Below, one piece after another: positions 35,332 through 41,214 of a stretch of 41,214 nucleotides of DNA (the first letter of the stretch is position 1; every line of letters begins with the position of its first letter). The notes beneath the pieces were generated by a model that worked only from the letters and a program-made list of their open reading frames with translations, did not search any database and was not told the DNA's origin. The position numbers were made by a program, and so were the translations under genes. The stretch is taken from NCBI GenBank assembly GCA_028686345.1, contig JAQUCE010000040.1, positions 1 to 41,214 on the forward strand. The letters run 5' to 3'. This DNA is from Kiritimatiellia bacterium. Its GTDB lineage: Bacteria > Verrucomicrobiota > Kiritimatiellia > RFP12 > UBA1067.

Positions 35332-36278
35332 ATATCACTAGCCTCCAAACGAATAAGGCTAACTTTTACCCTCGGCTTATAATTTTTAATTGGATGAATG
35401 TAAGTACAGTGGGACTTCAGAAAATCGGCTGTTTCATCCCACAGTTTTTTAAATGCACGTGGCAACTTATCTGTAAACCTTTTTAGCACACAAGGAAAAA
35501 AGTTTTTAGTTACAGTGTTCGTTTGTGGTTCCAACCAGATTACTGTTGACCTTCTCTGTGCCGCCCACCGAATCACTTCATCCAATTGAGGCGTTGCTTT
35601 CTTAAGTTTACCACTTGATTGAAGAAATCCAGAAAAGTTAGCCATCACAACAAAATATTCATGGCAATTAGTGGCGTGTTGCATCCATTCATACAAGACA
35701 GCAGACGTGCTTTCGGCACCACACACATCCCATTCAATCGATTTTTCCTCAACATATATACTTTGTGCTTCTAGATGCGCAATAATTCCACCAAGCATTT
35801 CCGATGCATATAACCGCGCATGCTCTGAAACATCTCCACTTACGAGTTTAACGACTAGTCGTTGCCTAGGTAAAAGACCCTTTTCCCGAAGTGATGCAAT
35901 GGTTAAGAGTATGGTTATTGCAGCGGCTCCGGCTCCGGAAGGAATATCCAGCAAACCAACTGTACCACCAGAAAAAGCTTTTATGAATAGATTTGATGCG
36001 TTACCTAACTCATTTTTTGGGTCTAACATTGACAACTGAGTCCTTGCGGCAGAACCTGAGAACCGCGTTGCAAAATGTGTCTTTGTATCATCTTCCGTGA
36101 TCCCACCAACTACACCTTCCTCTTCGGAATCTTTTTCCTTGGCAACTTCATAAAGCCCCTTTTTCTTGAGCATCTTTTCATAGACGTTAACTAGCGCATC
36201 TGGTAATACCAATGTTCCTGAAGACGAAAGCCACAAATTATCCGGCATATCCTTTGGCTGTAAATAACGTTCACTCAT
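35328..36278 (-). CDS. methyltransferase-fold (Rossmann-like) partner of the reverse transcriptase, unknown function
   Basis: The product is 316 residues from the ATG at 36278, which overlaps the Mod stop by 4 bp (ATGA); a longer in-frame start at 36392 lies inside mod and is unlikely. It contains GGTVGLLDIPSGAGAAAITI (residues 105-124, motif I-like), KLVSGDVSEHARLYA (about 145-157, motif II-like) and YFVVMANFSGFLQSSG (about 208-223, motif IV position but no NPPY). The end, RVKVSLIRLE, fits a last beta strand. It could bind SAM or another nucleotide. Its stop overlaps the reverse transcriptase start by 4 bp, so the two form a tight pair inserted between Mod and the UvrD gene. I do not recognise a named family. 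Confidence 0.7.
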   Translation of the reverse strand: MSERYLQPKDMPDNLWLSSSGTLVLPDALVNVYEKMLKKKGLYEVAKEKDSEEEGVVGGITEDDTKTHFATRFSGSAARTQLSMLDPKNELGNASNLFIKAFSGGTVGLLDIPSGAGAAAITILLTIASLREKGLLPRQRLVVKLVSGDVSEHARLYASEMLGGIIAHLEAQSIYVEEKSIEWDVCGAESTSAVLYEWMQHATNCHEYFVVMANFSGFLQSSGKLKKATPQLDEVIRWAAQRRSTVIWLEPQTNTVTKNFFPCVLKRFTDKLPRAFKKLWDETADFLKSHCTYIHPIKNYKPRVKVSLIRLEASDI

Positions 36279-39200
36279 ACTCTGAACACTTTCATGACCT
36301 CGTCGCCGAGGTGGTTGATAACTTTGACGGCGATGCGACCATTTTGGGGTTTGTCGAAGGGGCGCGAAACTGCGCTGTGAAGTGTCTCCCATGCTTCGAG
36401 GTTGATCTCTGCTCTGAGAGAGGTCTTGAGAGCCTGGTAGGGATCGTTCTGACCCAGAAAGTAAGCGTGCCGCACAAAGAAACTCTCTTCATTGTAATTG
36501 GTGTCAATAAACCAACAGGCGATTCCCTCCGGCCCATCGCTGCGAACCTCTCCGGTGCTGGGATGGAAGACGTCAACTCCGTTGATGGTGATTTGTGCCT
36601 TGTGGCTGGTGGTTAGTGACAGAGGAAAGTCCGATGCTTTCAAAGTTTTGATCGCAGCGAACGCTTGAGTACACCCAGCATTTTGCTGATGACATTTGCT
36701 TGCCCCAGAAGTTCGCCCATTTGCGGAAAGTTTTTTGAAACCAGATAAATCTGTTCCACCCAGTCGATTGATCTCTTCCAAACGTCCAACTCCCGATAAC
36801 TCCTTAACGCTGTCATAATGTGCAACCATCCTTCCGTTTTTAGCCACTAGCCACAAGCCACTGACCACCTCCACATCAGGCTCTCCAAATATTACAAACA
36901 AATTTCCTTTGCCGGTATTTTTCAGATCCTCGGCCATGTGAAGGTCGGCATTCATTCTGGCTTTAAGAACAGGGATACTTGCGAGTTTATTAAAATCTGT
37001 GGTGCGGGCCTCAAAGTTGAAGGCACAGGCAACTAAAACATCAAAACCGGACTCGGCAGCCTCGCGTGCAGCCACTACAAGGTCAGGACGTGATACAGTG
37101 CCGAACTCCGGGCCAATAAAGATGCCGGCGCGTTTGGTGGCACCATTCTCTTTATTGCCTTCAGTGTAGCGACCCTCTGCACAGATGTAAGTGCCCGGCC
37201 AACCGGTCAGGGAGATAAAATCTATCTTGTCTGTTTTGTGTGCCTGCTGAACACCGGCTGTGCGCAGGTTGTCGATGATCATGGCCGCAAAATCCTGCCC
37301 CTCTTTGTATTCGGCCATTGCCTCTTGGGATTCATTCAGCAACTCATCATCTTCATCAATACCCAATACCCTATGGGGTGAGAGACTCTCAACTGTGAAG
37401 GGACCTGCCAAGCGAACAGTTTTATTATCCTCATAAGGCTTGTCGTAGAGATATTCATTGTCGGCTTTAGCGGCAATGGAGGCGTCGATTGCTTTCTGCC
37501 GCTCGATTCTCTCACGCCAGAAAGCAGCCAGTAGTGGCTCAGTGGCTGGTGGCCAGCCGGAGGGAGCTTCTCGCGGAATCTCCCATTCGTCGAGCGTGGT
37601 TTTCAAGCCACAAGCCACTGACAATTCGCCACGGAGCGGTGAAAGGCGCTCCTCATACTGCTCCCAGATAACATCAATCTCGGTGTTGTTGGCAATCGCC
37701 TTGAGAGTGATGTGCGGCACACGTTCATAAACAAAGCCATGACGGATATTTCCATAAGTTGGTTGTGAAGAGGGGATGGTCTGCGTAAGCTCCGCCTCCT
37801 TCTTCTGGCCCTCTTTACTGTCTGCCAACAGATAGTATGGATAGCGTGCCCCCATAATGCGGGCACGGGCCAGTGCCAGCGCTACACGCGAGGTGTCAAT
37901 GGTGATCCAACGGCGCCCCCATTGCTCGGCAATATACGCCGTAGTTCCTGAGCCGCAAGTAGGATCCAAAACAAGGTCTCCTGGATCGGTAGCCATAATC
38001 ACACAACGTTCAATGGCTAAAGTAGGAGTCTGAACAACATAAATTTTGTCAGAAAATGTACCAATAATAGTGTCATTCCATACATTATCAAATGGCATCC
38101 AAGGAAAATCGTCCTCGAATCTTTTGTAAGCAAGGCGTCTACCATTTGATATAACTCGATTAGCTTTAGATAATCGACACACTCCTTCAACACTAGTTTT
38201 CCAATGACTCCCTGGACTCGGCAAATATTCTTTTCCTTCAAACTTGATAGGGGCAGATCCCACTTCACTAGCTCCAGTGCTTACAATATTATCTGGGCGA
38301 AATCTTTTTCCTAACGGCAAAGCGCATTCATTACGGACCTCTTGTGCTGTAAGGCGTCGAGTTTTACCAACCACAAGTTCTATTGAATTATAGGTTCCCC
38401 CTTGGGTTCTTTCTACCCGAGGCTTCCATGGTGGCTGATATTTAACAGAATCCTTCCGTTTTGCATACCATACAACATAATCATAAGTTGAACTTAATGT
38501 TGTCGATGTAAAAGCAGAGGTTTTTGCAAAGGCAATCAAATTAAGATAGTTTTCTTCGCCAAACACTTCATCCATCAAAGCTCGAACCCGATGTACATTT
38601 TCATCACCAATCTGCACAAATATTGAACCCGAGTCGGTGAGTAGTTCTCGCGCAACGGTTAGGCGGTCACGCAAATATGTCAAATACGAATGAACGCCAT
38701 CGCGCCAGGTATCACGAAAAGCCTTAACCTGTTCGGGTTCTCGGGTGATATGGTCAGCCTTGCCATCCTTGACATCGCGGCTGGTGGTAGACCATTGGAA
38801 ATTGGAGTTAAATTTGATGCCATAGGGTGGATCAAAGTAGATGCACTGCACCTTGCCACGCAGGGCTTCGCGTTCGGCGAGTGAGGCCATCACCTGCAAG
38901 GAGTCACCCAATATCATGCGGTTGGACCAATTCTGGTCATGGGCATAGAACTCGGTTTTGTCGGCACCCTCGGGGATGCCGTTGAAATCTCCAAAAAGAT
39001 CCATCTGAAGCTCATCTGCTTTGGGTGCGCTATCAGCGGTCATCTTTTTAAGGTCGTCGATCAGCACCTTGGGATGAACCTTTTCCTGAATGTAGAGCGG
39101 CGGGGCATGAACAACCAGGTCAGACCAATCCTGTAAATCCTTACCGCGCCAGATAAGCTGTGGATCAAGGTCTTTATTGCGGCGCTCATAGGCCACCCGC

Positions 39201-39331
39201 AGCGGGTCGGCCTGCTCTTTTTCGATCATGGCCTGATATTCCACGGTTGGAATATTTTTGCGCGCAGCATCGTCATGCGTCAGGGTCTTAACCTGTTTTT
39301 CTGTTGTTGTGGCTTTTTTCTTTGCAGCCAT
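36275..39331 (-). CDS. type III-like site-specific DNA (adenine) methyltransferase, Mod
   Basis: The product is 1,018 residues from the ATG at 39331 (AAGGAAA upstream; MAAKKKATTTEK), preferred over a GTG at 39382. Motif order is that of beta-class adenine methyltransferases: CIYFDPPYGIKFNSNFQ (motif IV, 167-170) before LVLDPTCGSGTTAYIAEQWG (motif I, 456-464). It belongs to the large Mod group with the conserved tail GVDVFHPSTGEVRSDGPEGIACWFID ... GRIAVKVINHLGDEVMKVFRV. The segment between the motifs (about 265-440), where the target-recognition region should lie, is AT-rich against GC-rich flanks. Residues about 822-912 derive from an inserted four-helix-bundle remnant. Mod with the downstream-of-edge Res gene would form a restriction-modification pair. 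Its stop overlaps the next start by 4 bp. Confidence 0.9.
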   Translation of the reverse strand: MAAKKKATTTEKQVKTLTHDDAARKNIPTVEYQAMIEKEQADPLRVAYERRNKDLDPQLIWRGKDLQDWSDLVVHAPPLYIQEKVHPKVLIDDLKKMTADSAPKADELQMDLFGDFNGIPEGADKTEFYAHDQNWSNRMILGDSLQVMASLAEREALRGKVQCIYFDPPYGIKFNSNFQWSTTSRDVKDGKADHITREPEQVKAFRDTWRDGVHSYLTYLRDRLTVARELLTDSGSIFVQIGDENVHRVRALMDEVFGEENYLNLIAFAKTSAFTSTTLSSTYDYVVWYAKRKDSVKYQPPWKPRVERTQGGTYNSIELVVGKTRRLTAQEVRNECALPLGKRFRPDNIVSTGASEVGSAPIKFEGKEYLPSPGSHWKTSVEGVCRLSKANRVISNGRRLAYKRFEDDFPWMPFDNVWNDTIIGTFSDKIYVVQTPTLAIERCVIMATDPGDLVLDPTCGSGTTAYIAEQWGRRWITIDTSRVALALARARIMGARYPYYLLADSKEGQKKEAELTQTIPSSQPTYGNIRHGFVYERVPHITLKAIANNTEIDVIWEQYEERLSPLRGELSVACGLKTTLDEWEIPREAPSGWPPATEPLLAAFWRERIERQKAIDASIAAKADNEYLYDKPYEDNKTVRLAGPFTVESLSPHRVLGIDEDDELLNESQEAMAEYKEGQDFAAMIIDNLRTAGVQQAHKTDKIDFISLTGWPGTYICAEGRYTEGNKENGATKRAGIFIGPEFGTVSRPDLVVAAREAAESGFDVLVACAFNFEARTTDFNKLASIPVLKARMNADLHMAEDLKNTGKGNLFVIFGEPDVEVVSGLWLVAKNGRMVAHYDSVKELSGVGRLEEINRLGGTDLSGFKKLSANGRTSGASKCHQQNAGCTQAFAAIKTLKASDFPLSLTTSHKAQITINGVDVFHPSTGEVRSDGPEGIACWFIDTNYNEESFFVRHAYFLGQNDPYQALKTSLRAEINLEAWETLHSAVSRPFDKPQNGRIAVKVINHLGDEVMKVFRV
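36597..36868 (-). mobile_element. remnant of a four-helix-bundle (23S IVS-type) element inside mod
   Basis: In a second minus-strand frame, 36640-36816 reads MTALRS, then YRELDVWKRSIDWVEQIY, then LVSKNFP, the start of the four-helix-bundle (S23/intervening-sequence) family. It jumps directly to GQANVISKMLGVLKRSLRS, the family's C-terminal helix, so about 60 middle residues are missing. The ends carry GTCAGTGGCTTGTGGCTAGT-type repeats near 36868, and inverted versions (CACTAACCACCAGCCACAAG) near 36600. Such GTGGC-rich borders are common around these genes. The roughly 270-bp piece keeps the mod frame open and adds about 90 residues between FVIFGEPDVEVV and the conserved GVDVFHPSTGE. Confidence 0.7.
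37535..37622. repeat. second GTGGC-rich inverted-repeat pair inside mod
   Basis: Plus-strand GTGGCTCAGTGGCTGGTGGC near 37535 faces CAAGCCACAAGCCACTGACA near 37605. The latter, read on the minus strand, shares GTCAGTGGCTTGTGGCT with the border of the four-helix-bundle remnant. About 60 bases lie between. This may be a footprint of a related element, but little extra protein length is obvious here. Confidence 0.35.
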
Positions 39332-39743
39332 AGTTATTTTCCTTAAATCAATCTTCCCTGAATTTGTATGGTTTAACTCCACTTATTTAAATCCCTGAAT
39401 ATCAGCGTGTCCGGATTTGGCCGGATTACCAAACGGGCGCATCTGTGAGTTGGTGCATATTACCGGATAGTCTTCAAAATCATTGTTGTCCACCGCATAG
39501 CGGAGGACATACTTATGTTGCAAATAAAGTAAATCCGCCGTTACACGGTGGATTATTGCACCGATTCGCAGATACGCCCTTACCAAACTACCCATTATTT
39601 TCATCCTTTACAACTTTCCGACAAACACTTTGTAAATGCCTTTGCAGTTACACACCGATTACACAGACTTTGCAAACAAAAATACTGTATGTTGTGTTTC
39701 ACTTAAACCAACGGCCCACATATTGATCAAAATCAGGTACCAG
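39332..39743. other. spacer between truncated AlbA_2 gene and mod
   Basis: No gene is supported in this spacer. A 73-codon open frame (39383-39604) exists but overlaps the dispersed repeat at 39462-39559 and matches no family I know. A possible weak promoter on the minus strand (TTTACA near 39635, 17 bases, then TTGTAA) is not convincing. The spacer probably replaced the missing 3' part of the AlbA_2 gene. Confidence 0.5.
39462..39559. repeat. dispersed intergenic repeat, copy B (partner at 3140-3230)
   Basis: This copy shares the ordered blocks ACCGG-TA, GGACATACTT, GCAA, CCGC and GGTGGAT-ATTGC with 3140-3230. It includes the small palindromes CCGC-ata-GCGG and ATCCGCCG/CGGTGGAT. Confidence 0.5.
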
Positions 39744-40004
39744 TTACACACCAGGTTCCAGTCCTTCGTTACCTTTACCCTTGGCACGGTATGGCTGTAA
39801 AGAGGAGCCAACCACCTCATGAGTTTTATCGTCGATGCCAAAGACAAGATAGCCGTGCTTCTTGCCGCTTAAGCAGGCTGAGTTACTCAACGCTGAGAGA
39901 TATTCGCCAATCACCTGCGGCTGATCATTATTGCATTTAAACTCAAGCCATTCAGACTCATGAGCTTCAGCTCGCAATGTATCTATCAAAGTTTTAGTTG
40001 GCAC
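39744..40004 (-). pseudogene. truncated AlbA_2/Schlafen-type ATP-binding protein (N-terminus only)
   Basis: A GTG at 40004 with GGGAGG six bases upstream is the best start; the frame overlaps the Res stop by 11 bases. The 86 residues (ESEWLEFKCNNDQPQVIGEYLSALSNSACLSG, then HGYLVFGIDDKTHEVVGS, then KGKGNEGLEP) are the opening of the AlbA_2 (Schlafen-like) domain. Full-length relatives run to several hundred residues and continue LEPWL...; here a stop follows after EPGV. Such genes commonly lie between Res and Mod in this restriction-modification class. This one has lost most of its body. Confidence 0.7.
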
Positions 40005-41214
40005 TAACAACCTCCCTTGTCGTTACATGTCCAATCATCTTATCAAACTCCTCTTCAACCCGTTTGGCAAAGTCGGTTTCCATCTCGAATACATCGGTGA
40101 ACTCAGCAAAGGCCCAGCGCCCATATTTTTCAACATGGTTAACACCGGGCACCCAGTAGGTGTCCATGGTGATCTTTTTATCTTTGGCATCTTCACGGCG
40201 ATAGCCTTTGATCTCGACAATCAGATTGAGCAGGTCGTCCGGTCCACGGCCATCATCTACCTTTACGATGAAATCAGGGAGGTAGTGACGGGTCTCTGAG
40301 CCATATTTGTAAGGAACCTCTAAGCCGAGTCCGTGGTTCTTGACGTAGGCAAAGACCTTGGGGTGCGCCTCGGCCACACGGCAGAACTCGGCCTCCCAGT
40401 TGCTGTCCAGCACCACCCAGTTGACATGACTCTTGTTTGCGGCGGTCTCCCATCGGCACGTCTTGGAGGTGTTGAAGCGCACATGTATGGTGGAGCCAAC
40501 TGGGTTATAAGGGTCGATCATGGCTTTGATGGGGTTTGACCCCATCATCTCGGTCGTGATAGCAGCGGTAATCCGTTCGCAGGCGATATCTGCGATCTCC
40601 TGATACATCAACTGTGCAGGATAGGTGCCTCCTTTGCAAACCAGGCATGTATCCAGCCACTCTTTGGTGATGCGTTTGAGCTGGCCAAAGAGATGCAGCT
40701 TGGGCTCTTCGCCGGAGTCGCGCCACTTGGTGTAGATGAGTCGCGTTGTGAGATGAAAGAGCAGGGTGGATCGTCGCAGGTCGCCGGTGTGAATCAGATT
40801 TAAATCAACGCCTTCACCGATGATGCCTTCATTTCTATTCTTTGTCGGGCCAATGCGATCGGGGGTCAGCTCAAAAACTGAGTCAGCTGTGAATTTGGCG
40901 GCAAGCCGTTCTTCAGGGAGTTGAACCCGGTAACCGATGACGCGCGGGAAGGTGATTTCAAGCGGATCACGCTCAGGTCGGATGGCTTTGACCTGAACTG
41001 TCTCACGCGGAGGCTGGGGCGGCGCCACCACCGGCTTGGCAGTGAAATCAAAGGGGATTCCCAGGATATCGGCATATTCAACATTGAAGAGTCCGTCATC
41101 ATTGAGTTCATAGGATTGACGACGTAACGCCCGTCCAATGACCTGTTCGCATAGGAGCTGAGTTCCAAAAGCTCTTACTCCAAGAACGTGTGTGACAGTA
41201 CTACAATCCCACCC
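39994..41214 (-). CDS. type III-like restriction endonuclease subunit (Res), C-terminal part (runs off right edge)
   Basis: The frame is open from the right edge (GWDCSTVTHVLGVRAFGTQLL then CEQVIGRALRRQSYELN) to the stop at 39994, giving 406 residues. The edge sequence is the last helicase motifs (V-VI) of DEAD/DEAH-type restriction subunits. The C-terminus carries a PD-(D/E)XK-like nuclease: PYKYGSETRHYLPDFIVKVDDG (D) and LLNLIVEIKGYRREDAKDKK (E-x-K). The helicase N-terminus and Walker A lie outside the window. With Mod it would cut unmodified DNA. An internal GTG at 41031 is not the start, because family-conserved sequence (VEYADILGIPFDFTAKP) continues in frame upstream of it. Confidence 0.88.
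   Translation of the reverse strand, partial: GWDCSTVTHVLGVRAFGTQLLCEQVIGRALRRQSYELNDDGLFNVEYADILGIPFDFTAKPVVAPPQPPRETVQVKAIRPERDPLEITFPRVIGYRVQLPEERLAAKFTADSVFELTPDRIGPTKNRNEGIIGEGVDLNLIHTGDLRRSTLLFHLTTRLIYTKWRDSGEEPKLHLFGQLKRITKEWLDTCLVCKGGTYPAQLMYQEIADIACERITAAITTEMMGSNPIKAMIDPYNPVGSTIHVRFNTSKTCRWETAANKSHVNWVVLDSNWEAEFCRVAEAHPKVFAYVKNHGLGLEVPYKYGSETRHYLPDFIVKVDDGRGPDDLLNLIVEIKGYRREDAKDKKITMDTYWVPGVNHVEKYGRWAFAEFTDVFEMETDFAKRVEEEFDKMIGHVTTREVVSAN

Noticed and set aside
33601..36278. Retron or group II intron around the reverse transcriptase
   Set aside because: Genes on both sides overlap or abut the RT, leaving no room for an msr/msd RNA or intron ribozyme, and there is no maturase or HNH domain.
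35328..36392. Longer 354-residue version of the RT partner starting inside mod
   Set aside because: The extra 38 residues are a Pro/Arg-rich shadow of mod's conserved C-terminus; the ATGA overlap at 36275-36278 gives a natural start.
39383..39604. 73-codon open frame just upstream of mod
   Set aside because: Its middle coincides with the dispersed intergenic repeat also found at 3140-3230, it matches no known family, and the AlbA_2 truncation explains the spacer.
1..41214. CRISPR arrays, tRNA or rRNA genes
   Set aside because: No evenly spaced direct repeats with unique spacers, no cloverleaf with CCA-type acceptor pattern and no rRNA signature were seen on either strand.

Overview
The window is two unlike stretches joined at an IS1380-type insertion sequence. 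The left part (about 1-18,760) is a set of secreted-protein and carbohydrate genes, almost all on the + strand. The right part (about 20,390-41,214) is one minus-strand gene array rich in DNA-defence functions, running off the right edge. Autotransporter-type beta-strand repeats, repeated LamG modules, Asp-box and five-bladed-propeller glycosidase-like proteins and long palindrome-rich spacers suggest a polysaccharide-degrading member of the PVC group, possibly Kiritimatiellota or Lentisphaerota. That placement is inferred from protein style; no rRNA or marker gene is present.

Left part: a truncated ISL3-like transposase start lies at the edge, then an AraC regulator (minus). Divergent from it are a secreted Asp-box sialidase-like protein and an overlapping YhcH/NanQ-family gene. 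Next come a roughly 1,490-residue repeat protein with one frameshift, a putative glycoside hydrolase with a discoidin-like C-terminus, two paralogous secreted beta-propeller proteins, a triple-LamG protein with one frameshift, and a two-module jelly-roll-like protein. Both propeller paralogs carry an in-frame TAG exactly between signal peptide and mature domain. A 34-bp inverted-repeat element lies upstream of three transcription units, suggesting a shared regulon; the AraC gene beside the first copy is the natural candidate regulator. Three of the large surface proteins end in the same short tail, G-T-hydrophobic-R/H.

Right part, in transcription order (right to left): 3' part of a type III-like restriction subunit (Res); truncated AlbA_2/Schlafen-type gene; beta-class adenine methyltransferase (Mod); a methyltransferase-fold protein of unknown role; a reverse transcriptase; a RelE-like/UvrD helicase fusion; a DUF1848 protein with a radical-SAM-like Cys cluster; a methyltransferase-like/ankyrin fusion; a very large NERD + PD-(D/E)XK + Dna2/UPF1-like helicase; a 60-residue one-helix membrane protein; a methyltransferase-like/UvrD helicase fusion; and a broken HEPN (Swt1-type)/zinc-motif gene. 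Most neighbours overlap by 4 bp or abut, so they are probably co-transcribed and translationally coupled. The most promising possibly undescribed items are the methyltransferase-like + reverse transcriptase pair wedged between Mod and the UvrD gene, and the two paralogous methyltransferase-like proteins, one fused to ankyrin repeats and one to a helicase, that bracket the giant helicase-nuclease.

Recent rearrangement is visible. IS1380 sits directly behind the last island gene. A deletion-derived four-helix-bundle (23S intervening-sequence-type) gene remnant is embedded in frame inside mod. The mod target-recognition region is AT-rich against GC-rich flanks. The same intergenic repeat family occurs in both parts, so both belong to one genome lineage.
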